This document shows, in pieces, positions 17,788 to 30,900 of a stretch of DNA of 64,000 nucleotides. Source of the stretch: Mesorhizobium huakuii. GTDB lineage: Bacteria > Pseudomonadota > Alphaproteobacteria > Rhizobiales > Rhizobiaceae. Positions within the stretch are counted from its first letter, which is position 1. Every line of letters starts with the position of its first letter. The notes under the pieces are model-generated. The model did not search any database and had not been told where the DNA came from. It saw only the letters and a program-made list of their open reading frames with translations. The position numbers and the translations under genes are program-made. Location: contig NZ_CP050296.1 of the NCBI RefSeq assembly GCF_014189455.1, positions 2,786,001-2,850,000 on the forward strand, written 5' to 3'.

Positions 17788-18291
17788 TTAAGTCTGTGAC
17801 GGGAAAATCCCAAACAGCGATATGATGAAGTCCACGCACAAATAAGGCTGGAAATTGGTGTGCGGCTGATTTCCACCAACACTACTGAGTGACTGCACGG
17901 CCATTGGAACCGAAGGGACGGCATTCATGAACATGTTGACCTGAGGCGACCTGCCGATCAGGCTGCTGCCCGGATTCGGGGAATTCGCCACATCGCTTGA
18001 CGCGATGAAGAGATGGCTGTGCATCGGCATCTGGTTTACGTTCAGAGTGACTTCCTCCACGCCGCCAGTCTCGGACAGAGTGAAGCCATTGCCCTGATGC
18101 AGTGGAAGACGGCCGCGCAAATCGGGCAGAGCGAAAGTCGATTGCCCATCGCCGCCGTAGGTGGTGCCGATCAGGTTGAACAAAGTCTCGTTTTCCGAGA
18201 TCGGTAGAAGCTGTCCGTCGCAGAACATCCAGCCGGCCGGCGCAAAATTGCCGGCAAACATACGGATCTCACCAACATAAGGCTGTGCCAC
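17788..18291 (-). CDS. Phage tail collar domain protein (MdpB-like), second of three
   Basis: A 167-residue paralogue of its two neighbours, with EIRMFAGNFAPAGWMFCDGQ, LLPISENETLFNLIGTTYGG, FALPDLRGRLPLHQG, the EEVTLNVNQMPMHSH segment and the C-terminal NFQPYLCVDFIISLFGIFPS. It starts with GTG (18291) preceded by GGAG at 7 bases, and it ends 9 bases before the third copy. Compared with the other two it diverges most after the central HSH segment, which in this family is the variable part. Confidence 0.88.
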   Translation of the reverse strand: MAQPYVGEIRMFAGNFAPAGWMFCDGQLLPISENETLFNLIGTTYGGDGQSTFALPDLRGRLPLHQGNGFTLSETGGVEEVTLNVNQMPMHSHLFIASSDVANSPNPGSSLIGRSPQVNMFMNAVPSVPMAVQSLSSVGGNQPHTNFQPYLCVDFIISLFGIFPSQT

Positions 18292-18303
18292 GGTGCGTCT
18301 CCG

Positions 18304-18810
18304 TCAGTTTGGCGAGGGGAAGATGCCCTGCAGGGCGATGCAGAAACACAATGTCAAAAACGGCTGCATGTTGAGATGCGCCTGGCTGCCACCGACATTG
18401 GTGACCGTATCGGGTCGCAAGTTGGTGAGATTTTGCGTTGGGCCATAGAGCAGATTTGGCGCGGAATTGGCCAGCAGATTGCCGCCCGGAATCTGGCCCG
18501 ATCCCGCATTGTTTGACGCATTTGCCTGGTGCGTATGGGTCGGCATCTCGGAGATGGTGAGCGTATGCGCCTGTTCGCCGCCCCGCTCGCCGAGGAAATG
18601 GCCGATGCCGCCGGTATGGTTCGGCACGCGACCGCGCATGTCGGGAAGAGCAAAGTTCACGCGCCCATCACCGCCAAAGGTGGTGCCGAGCAGTGAAAAC
18701 AGCCCCTGGTTCTGGTTGATGGGCAAGAGCTGCCCGTCGCAAAACGCCCAGCCTTTCGGCGGGAAATTGAACGACATTATCCTGATTTCCGAGAGAAAAG
18801 GCTCGGCCAT
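18304..18810 (-). CDS. Phage tail collar domain protein (MdpB-like), first of three
   Basis: A 168-residue collar protein and the first gene of the operon. It contains EIRIMSFNFPPKGWAFCDGQ, LLPINQNQGLFSLLGTTFGG, FALPDMRGRVPNHTG, LTISEMPTHTHQANAS and the C-terminal MQPFLTLCFCIALQGIFPS. ATG 18810 follows GGGGGAC. Only 12 bases separate it from the second copy. The promoter should be in the 150-bp gap between it and the end of the giant gene, so the collar operon can be regulated separately although both read the same way. Confidence 0.88.
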   Translation of the reverse strand: MAEPFLSEIRIMSFNFPPKGWAFCDGQLLPINQNQGLFSLLGTTFGGDGRVNFALPDMRGRVPNHTGGIGHFLGERGGEQAHTLTISEMPTHTHQANASNNAGSGQIPGGNLLANSAPNLLYGPTQNLTNLRPDTVTNVGGSQAHLNMQPFLTLCFCIALQGIFPSPN

Positions 18811-18961
18811 CTACGTCCCCCACCATCAATTTTGCTTGGATTTGAAAGTATCCTTCCGCAAGGGAACTGTCCAGCGATTTCGACTTGCTTTGCCGGCAAG
18901 AAATTGCGGCATTTGCTTTCCCGAATGTTCTACACGCCGACGCAACTAGACATTGCGGCGA

Positions 18962-21900
18962 TTACTGATTGGGGTTGCTCGGTGTAATCGTATGGCCGCC
19001 ATTGTGGCCAGCCGGGATCGCGGCGACTGGATTCACGTTGAAGATGTCGACGTATGATCCCGCAGGCGTATTGCCGCGATTGTTCCAAGTCGTCACACCG
19101 TCGGTCGTAAATCCTTCCAGGTAAACGAAGGCGCCCGACCCACCGCTATTGGCGATGGCCAAACCAACACTGCCGCTCTGGGCGGTGATCCCCGTGACTG
19201 TGTTGTTCTGAATATTGGCGGTCATGATCGTCGCATCAGAGTTGCTGGCACCGCTGCTCAGATAGATGCCATCATTAAACGTGTTGACATCGGTGAGGTT
19301 CCTGCCAGCGAATGTAAGCGTGTTTCCAACGATCGTGATATCCATCGTCCCGTGGTCGCTAGCCCCGCCCTGGCCGACGACATCGGCCTCAATAGACGGG
19401 CTTCCACCATTGTTTATGATGGTGTTGTTCATAATCTCTATCGCGGCTGTGGCGGCGGTGCTGGTGGTGTGGATGAAGATAGGACCGCCGACGGAGTTTG
19501 CCGCCGTGTTGTTGTTCTGGATATCGCCATTGCCGTCGATGCGGCCCTGGATGTTCGCGCTGTCCTGGCCGTAGATGTTGATGACCGGCCCGCCGCTGCC
19601 ATAAATCTTCTTGTTGCGATTGATGTTGAACGTCAGATGCGCGGTGTCCTGCGCATTGAGCCCAATGGCGCGGCTGAGCTGATTGGTACCGGTGGGATCG
19701 AAGGTGTTGCCGTTGCCGACAGTGCCGCCGTCGGTGATGTTGACATTCAACGTCGACGTCTGCTTGGCGAAGCCTTCAAAGCCTGAAGTCTTCATGTTGA
19801 GGAAGCTGCTGTTCGAGACATTGACGGTCGCGGTCGCGGTGCCGGTCGTGGTGATGGCGATGCCGCCGGAGCCGTTGGCGGAATCCCTGGTGTTCTGGAA
19901 CGTGCTGCCGGTGACATTCAGCGTCAGCGTGCCGGTGGTGTTGCGGATTTCGAACAGGTTCTCGCCGCCCGTCGAATCGCCGGGGACGAAACCGAATGTC
20001 GAATTGGTGACCGCCGAGGTGCCGGACAGGTTCCAGAGCTTGACGTTGCCCTCGCCCACCTCATCGCCGAAGCCGGTGACCGTGCTGTTGGCAATCGTCA
20101 GGTTCGAGACGTTCTGGCCGTTGATGCCTACCTGCGCGCCGCCGGTGCCGCCATTGCCGACGACAGCGAGGTTCGTGAACGTCGCGGTCGACACGCCGCT
20201 CATGTTGATGGCGGCCATGGCCGCGCTGTTGAATGTCGCCGTGTCGATGTTGTTGACCGTGCCATCGCCGCTGTTGGCATTGGTGAAGTTCATGTTCGAG
20301 AGCGAAAGGTTGCTCGTCGACGTGAACAGTGCGCCCTGCACCGTGTTCTGGATGGTCCCGCCGGAGCCGGCCGTCGTGCCGGTGCCCGTCACCGTCAGGC
20401 CGCCAGCCGCGCCCGTAGTGTTGAGCACGATGCCGTTGGTGCCGCCGTTGGCCGAAATACTCTGGAACACCAGATTGCCCGAACCGATGTTCGTGTTGAC
20501 GACATTAAGCGCCGTGCCGGTCGTCGACGTGATCGTGTTACCGGTGCCTTGCACCGTCACCGTGCCGCCGCCGGTAGCGTTGAAGCCGGTGCCGCTGGTG
20601 GTGTTGATGACCAGACCGCCGCCGGTGAAGTTGACGGTCGCGCCGGTGTTGCTGGCCAAATTGACGGCAGTGTTGGCTCCGGTGCTGAGCGTCTTGGTGC
20701 CCGAGAAATTGATCACCGCCGTGCCGGAATTGCCGCTGACGTCGATGCCGTTGGCGGCGGCGCCAGTGGCGCTCAGGCTGCCGCTGAAAGCAACGGTTCC
20801 GGCAGTACGGCCACTGACCTGAACGACATTGCCGGCCGTGGTCTTGGTCACCGACGCGGCGATGGTGACGGCGCCCGTGCCGCCATTGATGTCGACGCCG
20901 ACGCCGGTCGGGTCGTTCGTCGCTCCGATCGAGCCGCCATTCACGTTGACCGCATTGGTGTTGTTGTCGATCCTGATTCCGGCCAGCGTCGTGTTGTCGA
21001 TCGTCACCGTGGTGAAGGTCACCGCGCCGTTGGCGCCGCTGAGCAGGATGCCATTGCCGGCGGTCGCCGCGATCGTGGCGGAGGTAAAGTTGAATGTGGC
21101 GCTCGAGCCGTTGATCTCGATACCGTCGCCGCCGGCGGACGTGCCGGCCACACTAACAGCGCCGCCATTGAACGTGCCGCCGGTCACGCCGGTCAGATTG
21201 ATCGCGTCGCCGGCGACCGAAGCGGTCGATTGCAGCGAGCTGAAATTGACGCCGCTGGCGCCGACGGCGACGCCGTTCCAGGTCAGGATCTGGCCCGACG
21301 ATGTCTGGATGGTGTTGCCTGCGCCGGTGACATTGATGGTGCCGCCACCGGTGGCGTTGAAGCCGATTGCACTGGTGGTGGTGATCGCCAGGCCGCCGCC
21401 GGTGAAGTTGACCGTTGCGCCGGTGTTGTTGGTCAGGTTGACGGCGGTGGTGGTTCCGGTGTTCAGCGCGCTGCCGGCGCCGGAGAAGGTGATCGTGCCG
21501 CCGGTGTTGTTGCTGACGTCGATGCCATTGGCGGTGCCCACACTCTGGTCCGCGCTCAGGGTTCCGCTGAGCGTGACGGTTCCAGCGGTACGTCCGCTGA
21601 TCTGGACGACGTTGTTGGCAACGGTTCCCTTCGACACAGACGCCGCGATGGTGACGTCGCCGGAGCCGCCATTGATGTCGATGCCGATACCCTGGACAGC
21701 GCCGAAGCCCCCGATCGCACTCGTATTGTCGCTGATCGTGACCGCGCCGGTGTTGTTGTCGATCCTGATGCCGCCGCCGGTTGCCGTGCCCGTCTGATTT
21801 GCGATCGTCACCTTGGCGAAGTTCACCGTTGCGCTGGTGCCGCTGAGGAACAGGCCGAAGGAATTGGTGCCGCCCGGCACGCTGAGCGTGCCGCCATTGA

Positions 21901-24900
21901 AGATACCGCCGCCGACATTGGTCAAATTGACCGCATCGCTTGTGCCTGCGACCTTGGTCTGCGCCGTCAGCGTGCTGAAGGTGGCGCCGCTGCCGCCGAC
22001 GGTCATGCCGTTCCAGGCCAGGATCTGGCCGCCCAAGCTCGTCAGGATCGTGTTGGTGCCGGTGACGTTGATCGTGCCGCCACCCGTGGCGCCGAAGCCA
22101 AGGCCGGAACTGGTGGTGATCCCCATGCCGCCGACGAAATTGACGGTGGCGCCAACATTGGTGTCCAGATTGACCGCCGTGTTGGTGCCCGTGCCGAGCG
22201 TCATGGCGCCGTTGAAATTGAAGATGCCGCCGGTGTTGCCGTGGACGTAGATGCCGTTGTCGCTGGCGGTGTTGGCGCTGAGCGCGCCGGACAGGGTGAC
22301 CGTGCCGCCGGTGACGCCGGAGATGTCGACGATCTTGCCTGCGGTGGTCTTGGTGAGCGAGGCGGCGACGTTCAAGGTCGCGGCGCCGCCGACTACCTGG
22401 ACAGCGGAGCCGGTCGGGTCGTTGGTAGCGCCGATCGAGCCGCCATTGATGTTGACCGTGCCGGACGTGTTCTCGACGCGCACGCCCGCGCCGACCGTAT
22501 TGTCTATCGTCACTGTACCGATGGTGACCGGGCCGGTGACGGTGTTGATGACATAGATGCCGTTGGCGCTTGCCGAACTGACGACCACGCTGTCGAAATT
22601 GATCGCTGACGACGTGCTGTTCTGAACGATCAGGCCGTTGTTGCTTGCGCCGGCGACGGAAAGGGCGCCGCCATTGAAGGCGCCGCCAGAGACACCGGCG
22701 AGCTGCACGCCGGCGCCGCCGCTGACGGTTCCCGTCGCCTTCAGCGTGTTGAATGTCATGCCGCCGGCGCCGATCACGGCGGTCTGAAGCGATATGATCC
22801 GGCCCGTTGCCGTGGTGATCGTGTTGCCGGTTCCGCTTACGGTGATCGAGCCGGCGGCGATGCCGAGGAAGCCGTCGCCGCTGGTGGTGTCGATGGTCAG
22901 GCCGCCGGTGAAGCTGGTGCTGCCGCCTTCCTGGAAGACGCCGCCGCCGCTCGTCGTATCGATGTTGGCGAGGCCGGTGACATTGAGCGTGCCCGTCGCG
23001 ACATGGATGCCGCCGCCGGTCGTGGCGGCATTGTTCACCGTCACCGTGTTGAAATTGAAGGTGCCGGTGTTGGTGTTGATGGCATCGATGCCGTAGCCCG
23101 TCGTGTTGGTAATGCTTGTCGCGCCGGTGACGGTGAAGGTGCCGGCGACGCCGTCGAAGATGATGCCGTTGGCGATGTTGGCGGCGGGATTATTGACAGA
23201 GGAAACGCTGGTGAACGTCATGTTGACGGTCAGCGGATCGAGATCGAACGCAGCGCCGTTGTTGGTGGTGACCACGCCGCCGCTGCTGTTCAGCGTGAAG
23301 ATCGTGCCGGCGCCCTTGGTGTTGACCAGGACGCCGGTGCCGCCATTGTTGGCGAGGCTGAGCGTGCCCAGGTCAAGGGTGCCGCTGGTGTTGGTGAAGC
23401 TCAGGCCATCGCCCTGCACCCGCGCGCCGGGATTGCCGACGCCGAGCGTGCCGGCGCTGACCGTGCCGCCGGCGCCGTCGGAATCGAACCGGACATTGTT
23501 GAAGGTGATGCCGCCGCCGGTGCCGCCGGTCACTTTGTTGCCGGCAAACGACCTGATCGCGATCGAGTTGTCCGTCGCATTGATGTTCTGGCCGGAGAAG
23601 GTTGCCGCCAGGGCGGATCCGGTCGATTTCAGCGTGTTGCCGTCGATGGAAAGCAGAAGCGTATTGGCCGGCGCGCCGGTCGTGGAGAAGTCGAGCGCGC
23701 TGCCACCGGCCGCGATGTCGTTGTTGCGGAGTATGAAGTTCGAGGCGCTTGTCGCATTGACGGCCACGCCGGTGCCGGTGCCGAGATTGCGGACGATCAG
23801 GTTCCCGATGCCGCCGGTGAAGGTGCCGGTGCCGCTGGTGGCAAAATTGATCACCGAGGTGGCGTTGTTGCTCTGCAGCACCGGCCGCAGCGTGTCGATA
23901 CCCGCCGGTGCCGAGACGATCGGCGTGTTTTGAATCGTGGTGAAGTGGAAAGCCGCGGATGCGCCGCCGCTGGCGTCGACACCGAGCTGCGAGACATCGA
24001 CGGCCGCGTCGCCGCTCTTGAAGGCAAGCAGCACTTGCCCGTCATCGAGGTTGAACGTGCCGCCGCCGCTCAAGTTGAGAGTTTCCTGGCCGCCGTCGAC
24101 GTTCTTGTCGATCAGAACGACGACGTTGGCCGTCGAGGCCTGGGCCTGCGCGAGGCTCCCCGGGTTGGCGAGGCTGCCGTCGCCGGTTCCCGAACCGTTG
24201 CCGTCCAGATCGACGTAGTAGACTTGGATCGATGCCAGGTTCGCGGTGTCGCCGGTGAAATTGACGTCGTTGAAATTGTAGTCGCCCGATGTCGGCAAAC
24301 TATCGGTGGCGTGGATGACCTGGCCGCCGGTGGTGGCGATCGACGATTCGGCCGGGCCCTGGCCGTCGCCGAACACCAGCTGGGCGTTGGTGGCACTGGA
24401 GAACTGCACGCCATAGCCGACATTGGCGATGGTCGAGGTCTGGCCGGCCGGGTTGTTGTTGACGGTGTCGCCGAGCTGGATCGTGCCTGCGCCCGTCGTG
24501 CCGGCCATGTCGATGCCGATCGTGCCGGCGAAGCCGCCGCCGTCGACGTCGAAATCGCCCGCGGTGATGCCGGTGCTGATGACCGCGCCGTTGAGATCGA
24601 GGCCGATCGCGTTGGCGGCGCCCAGGCCGATGTTGAGGCCGCCGAGGATGCTCACCGGCGAGCCGAGCGTGCCTGCCACATCGAAGCCACGCGAGGTGAT
24701 GCCCTGCAGGTTGACCGCGCCGAGAATGATGCCGCCGCCGCTGACATTGTTGAGCGAGACGCCGGTTGCCGCACCATTGACCGAGATGGAATCGAAGGCG
24801 ACGCCGCCGGCGCCGACCGTCGCGTTGGCGAGGTCGAGCGCGGTGCCGGTCGTCGTCGTGATGGTGTTGCCTGAGCCGGTGACGCTGACCGTGCCGGCGC

Positions 24901-27900
24901 CGAAGGTGCTGGCGGTGAAGCCGGCGCCGCTCGAGGTGGTGATGACGAGGCCGCCATTGGTGAAGTTGAGCGTACCCGTGCCCTGGCCCGCGCCGATGCT
25001 GGGGTCCTTGACGATGGCGCCGTTGGTGCCGCCGGCGGTGTTGAAGATCTTCGACGTGCCGGAGAAGGTGACCGTCCCCTCGGACGATCCGTCGAACAGC
25101 ACGCCGACGGCCGTGCCGGTATGATTGATCGTGCTCGAAATATTGTACACGCCGTCGGCATCGCCGAAGAAGGCGAAAGCTCCGGTCCCCGGCAGGACCA
25201 CTGCTGTGGTCGAAACGACCGACCCGCTCATGTTCAGATGGGTCCAGTCGCCGCCGCTGGCTTGCAGCACCGAGCCCGTATCGACCTTGATCGAACCGTT
25301 GTAGTTCAGCGTCGCATTGATGGCGTTGTTGCCACCGGAAAGGGTTATGGCCGAACCGGTGGTGCTTGTCGTCGCGCCAATGCTGGCGGTGCCGCCATTG
25401 CCGCCAACGTTGACGGTGCCGGCTAGGGTCGCCAATTGGATACCGACCTGGGCGCCATCGATGGTCAGAGTGGATCCGGCGACATTGGCGATGTTTATGG
25501 TGCCAACCTGGGTCCCACCGATATCGAACCCTTTGGAGCTGACGTCGAGATCGGTCGTGCCGGTGAAATTGACCACGCCGGCGCCGCTCAGTTCGGCCAG
25601 CTCGGCGCCCACGTGCCCTGTATCTTTCAGGCCGCCAATGTTGACGTCGCCCGCCAGGACGGCGGTCTGGAGCAATACGCCCGCGCCGGTCGACGTCGAG
25701 ACGGCCGATACGCTGTCGAAGGTGATACCGGCAGCGCCGACATTGGTGGTGGACACCAGCAGACCATCGCCGCCGGAATTGATCTTGTTGCCAGTACCGG
25801 TGACGGTAACAGTGGAGGGGGCGCCGGCGCTGCCGATCGCCGCGAAACCCGCCCCGGTGGTCGTCGTGATGTCGAGGCCGCCGCCGGTGAAATCGATCGT
25901 CGAGTTGGTGTTGGGGCTCGCGGTTCCGCTCGGGAAACCGCCGGGGTAGCCGATGTTGACGCCGTCCGTCGTGCCTGAGCTGATCTGCTTCGTCGTGCCC
26001 GAGAAGGTGATGGTGGCCAAATGGTTGCCGGCAATGAGGATGTTGCCGCCGGCCACGGCGTTGCTGTCGGTGAGGTTGCCCGACAGCGTCACCGAGCCGC
26101 CGGTCATGCTCTGGATCGAGACGGCTGCGCCGGCGCCGTTGGTGGCGATCGTGCCGCCATAGGAAATGGTCGCGTCGCCGCCGCTGGCTGCCGTCGCCGA
26201 GCCGACATTGAACGACGTGCCCGAACCGGTGTTGGTCAGCGTGCCGGTGCCGAAGCTCGCCGAGCCGCTGACATTTTGCAGGTCGATGCCGTTGCCCGCG
26301 GCGAATGTCGCGCTGGTCGAGGCGAAGTTTATAGCGGCCGCGATACTGTCGAGCGCCACTGCCTGAGCATTCGTGGCGTTGATCGTTCCCGTCGTGACAT
26401 TGACTGTGCCGCCGCCGGTGGCGCTGAATGCCGTCGCGCCGTTGGTGGTGATGTCGACATCGGCGAAGGTGACGGTGGCGCCGGTGTTGTTGGTGAGCGA
26501 AACACCATTGCCGCCGACCGTCACCTTGTCGGTGAAATTGACGAGGCCGCCGGTGCGGTTGGCGATCGAGATGCCGCCGCCAGTCAGCGTGCCCGCCGGC
26601 CCACTGTTGGGCAGGTTGCCGCGCGTGACCGTGATGTTGCCGGTGCCACCATTGGCGTCGAGCAGCGTGCCGGCGACGTTGATGTTGTTGTTGGTGATCG
26701 ACACATTGGTGGTGAGGTTGTCGACCTTGAACGCTGTCTGGCCCGCCGCGACGTTGCTGACCGTCACGCCATCGATGATGATGCCGCCGGCATTGTTGAA
26801 GCCGCCGGCGCTCTGATCGACGGTGAAGACCGAGCCGCTGGCGCCGCTGAAGTTGAAAGCGGTGTTGCGCACCTGGTTGCTGCCGAGTAGATGCAGGAAG
26901 TCGCCCGTGCCGGTGACCACGCCCTCATTGCCGGTGACGTTGCCGCCGGTGGCGCCGAGATTGCCCTGGACATTGACCGGCTGGATGGTGCCGGAGGTGA
27001 GGATGGAGGTGTTGTTGCCGAAGCCGGTGATCGACTGGCCCGAATCCAGCGTGAACGGCGTGCCGCTGAGATCGACGGTGCCGACAAAGGCAAAGGTCTG
27101 CGTGCCGGCCATGGCATCGGCGGCGGCCACCGAGATCGTGGTCACCGCGGCGCTGAGCCCGTCCGTGCCGGCGGCGATGACGCCACCGTTCTGTGAGACC
27201 ATGATGACGCCGCCGACCGCACTGGCCAGATGGGCGCTGCCGGTGAAGAACACGTCGTCGAAATCATAATTGCCGAGCGTCGGATCGAGCCCGATCGTGT
27301 TGACGGTGTAGCCGCCGGCTGCCGCACTGATGGAGGACTGCAGGCCATTGCCCGCATTGCCGTCGCCGAAGGTGAAATTGGCATTGGCCGAAGTCGCCGT
27401 GGTGCCGCCCGACGACAGTTCGACGCCGACACCGACATTGGAAATGCTGGAGCCGCGCAGGAAGGTGATGGTCTTGGTGCCTGTCGTCGACGACAGGTCG
27501 ATGCCGCGCGAGGTGAGGTCGCCGGTGCCGGTGATGGTGGTCAGGCCGAAATCGGCCGTCGTGGACGAACCGCTGAAGTCGATGCCGGTCTGGTTGGCGC
27601 CGGCGCCCATCGTCACGGTGGTCGTGCCGAAGGTGACGTCGTTGTTGGTGCCGCTGAAATTGATGCCGGCGGTGTTGGCGGCCGAGCCCAGAGTGACCGA
27701 GGTCGTGCCGAACGTTACCGCCCCGGCATTGCTGCCGCCGCCACCGATATCGATACCGTTGCCACCGGCTCCCGACACGGTGACCGAGCCGAAGGTGGCG
27801 CTGGCGCCGCTGGCGACGTTTGAGACAGACACACCGTTGCCGGTCGGGTTGGTGACCGTCAGAGGCGCGGTGGCGTTGAAGGTCGCAGTGCCGCCAAGGC

Positions 27901-30900
27901 CGGCGATGACAGCGCCGCCGCCGCCGGTCGCCGACAGCGTCGAGCCGGTGAAGCTGATCGCGCCGCCGGTCGGTGCCGTGATCGAGCCGATCGCGAAGAG
28001 ATTGCCGGTGCCGGTCGAATTGATCGCGCCGCTGAAGGCCACCGAGCCGCCGCTGATGCCGTCGACCTTGACCGCCGTGCCCAGCGTGCTGGTCGAACTG
28101 GAGATATCGGCCGAGACCGTGATCGCAGCGGTGCCGCCGGAGACGACGACGCCGTCGTTGCCGACGAAGCCCCTATTGGTGATGGTGCCGCCAATGGCGA
28201 TGGTGCCGGTGTTGTTGGTCAGGCTGACATCGGCGCCCGCAACCTCCGTCGTCACCAGGTTGGCGACATTTACGGTGGCGGCACTACCCTGCACCACGAA
28301 GCCGTCACCCAAGAGGCCGACGGCCGCGATGGTCGTCGTACCATTGAAGCTGTAGATGCCGCTGGCGACATTGGTGAGACGGATGGCATCGCCCATGACG
28401 CGACTGATGTTGACGCCGCCGAAGGTGACATTGCCGCCGCTGGTGTTCTCGATGACGATGCCGGTCGCCACGTTGCCGCCGTTGCCATCGACGGTGACGC
28501 TGGCGAACGTCACACCGGCAGCGCCGATCGTCAGACCGCCGGCGCCGCCGAGCTGGATGCCCTTTTCCGCCAAGCCGGCGCCGGTGTTGACCGTGTTGCC
28601 CGACCCGGTCACCGTCAGCGTGCCGCCATTGATGGCGCTGAAGGCGAAGCCGCCGTCCGTGGTCAGATCGAGACCACCGGTGAAATTGATCGCGCCGCCC
28701 GCATTGTTAGTGAGGTCGATTGCATTGGCCGCACCGGTGCTGGCGGTGATCTTGCCGGCGAAGGTGGCGGTGCCGCCGGTCATGCTGGAGATATTCACCG
28801 CATTTGCAGCAGTGGCCTGGTTGATGGTGCCGTTATAGGTGACGTTGGGCGCCGAACCGTTGATGTCGAAGGCGAAATCGCCTGTGTTGGTGATGGAACT
28901 CGCGGCCCCGAAAGTCAGGGTTCCACTCGAGTCGTTGACGATACCGACGCCTATGCCGCCGCCGGTAATATCGAGGTCGTCGAAAGTGGCGGTGCCGTCG
29001 AAATTGTTGGCGAACAGCCCGGCATTGGTGGCATTGCCGATCGTCGTGTTGCCGGTGAAATTGACGATCGCGCTCGAGGCGACAAGCTCGATGCCGTTTT
29101 GGCTCGCATTCTGGACATTGAGATTGTCGACCGAAACCGTGCCGGTCACGCTGCCGAGGAAAAGACCCACATCGACATTGCTGACGGTCACGCCCTGGAT
29201 CGTCAGGCCGTTGATCGAGGTCGCGCTGATCCCCGCGTCGCTGCCGCCCGAAATGTTGAAGTCGAGCAGCGAATTGCCGTTGGCCGCCGTGACGACAGCG
29301 CCGGAGCCGGAATTGGTCAGCGTCGCCGCGCCGGCAGGGTCCGAGATGGCCACGTCATGCTGGACATTGGCGCCGGTAACATTGATCGGCACGCCGCCGA
29401 GCGAGAAAGAGCGGCCATTGCCGAACGACGCCAGCGTCTGGCCGTCGCTGAGCGAGAAGCCGTTGGAAGCATCGATGGACGTGCCGTCATTGACCAGCAC
29501 GAAGATGGCGTCGCTGTCGGTGATGGCGTCGGCGGTCGCGGCCGTGGCCAGATTCGTCAGCGAAGAGCCGTCGCCGCTGCCTGTGGCCGACGAGCCGATG
29601 AAGATCACATTCTGCACGTCGAACAGCTGCGGACCGCTGAAGGTGGTCGAGCCGAACGCATAGAGGCCGAGCGTCTGGTTGAGGCCGCGGGCGTCGAGCG
29701 AAGCGGTGATGCCGGCAATCGAACCGCCGCCGAAGCTGAACTGGGCATTGGCCGAATTGGCGAGCGACCCGGAAATGCCGAGGCGCACGCCGGTGTCGAC
29801 GCCCGAAATGGAGCCGCCATTGGTGATGATGATCGAAGCGCCGCCGATAGTGTTGGCGAGGTCGATGCCGATGGTGCCGGCGGCACCCGGGCCACTGATG
29901 TTGAGCGACTGCGCGGTGAAATTCGTCTGGCTGCCGGAGAAATCGAGCCCTGTGCCGACGCCCAGCCCGGAAATGACGATGTTGCCGGCCACCACCGCCG
30001 CGTTGACGCCGCTGAACGACATGCCGTCGGCGCCGGGATTGGTGATGTTGATGTCGCCGAAGCGGATCGTCGCCGGCGAATCGCTAATGGCAATCGCCGG
30101 TCCCGTCGTGTTTGAAATCGTCGTCGCGCCGTTGACGGTGAAGCTGCCCGAGACATGGTCGAGCACCACGCCCGACGTGCCGCCGGTCTGGGTGATCGAA
30201 TCCAGCACAACATGCGCGGTGATCGGGTCGATGAAGACGGCCGTGCCGCCATTGCCCGACACCGTGCCGCCGGTGGTGGTGAACGTGCCGCCGGTCGACG
30301 TGCCCTGCACGGTGATGCCGCGATCGGTGTTATCAAGCGCATTGACGATGGCGAAGGTGTAGGTGCCCTGGCCTGTGATATCGAGGCCGTCGTCGAGATT
30401 GCTCTGCAGCAGCGTCGTGCCGGTGAAATTGTAGGTGCCGTTGTCTTCTATATGCAGGCCGTCGAGGCCGTTGCCGGTCGCGGTGAAATTGGACGCGCTG
30501 ACATTGGTCGAATTGCCCTTGAATTCGGCGCCGTTCCCGCCAGCACCCGTCACTGTGACATTGGTCAGCGTCGTGCCGGTGACGTTGTTGCCGAAGATAC
30601 CGTCGGCGCCGCCGGTGATGGTGATGCCGTTGAGTGTGTTGCCGTTGCCGAGCGTGATGACGTTGTTGGCGACGTTGGTGCCCTGGATCGTGCCGTCGCT
30701 GCCGCCGAGGTTGAAGGTGGCTGTGCCGCCGCCGAACAGTTTGGCGGTGACGCTTTCGCCGCCGCCGATCAGCGTCTGGCCGGCGGCGAGCGTCTGGCCG
30801 GGCGTCTGGATGTTGCCATTGCCGCCGAGCGCAACGATGAAGCCGCCGCTGCCGGCCTTGGTGACCGCGTCGTCCAGCGTCGTCGGGTCGGCCTGCGTGC

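Noticed and set aside
15914..18810. A prophage or tailocin remnant because of three tail-collar genes
   Set aside because: No terminase, capsid, portal, tube, sheath, tape-measure, lysis or integrase genes are present; collar-only clusters of this type are typical bacterial genes.
18962..19500. A conventional C-terminal (type Va) autotransporter barrel at the end of the giant protein
   Set aside because: The last 150 residues are still Gly/Asn/Thr-rich helix-like repeats ending in GGHTITPSNPNQ, without the alternating aromatic strands or terminal F/W of such barrels.
20550..22880. A CRISPR-like array because of regularly spaced repeats
   Set aside because: Spacing is about 750 bp, the repeats are coding and diverged, and no cas genes occur; no CRISPR array is seen anywhere in the window.
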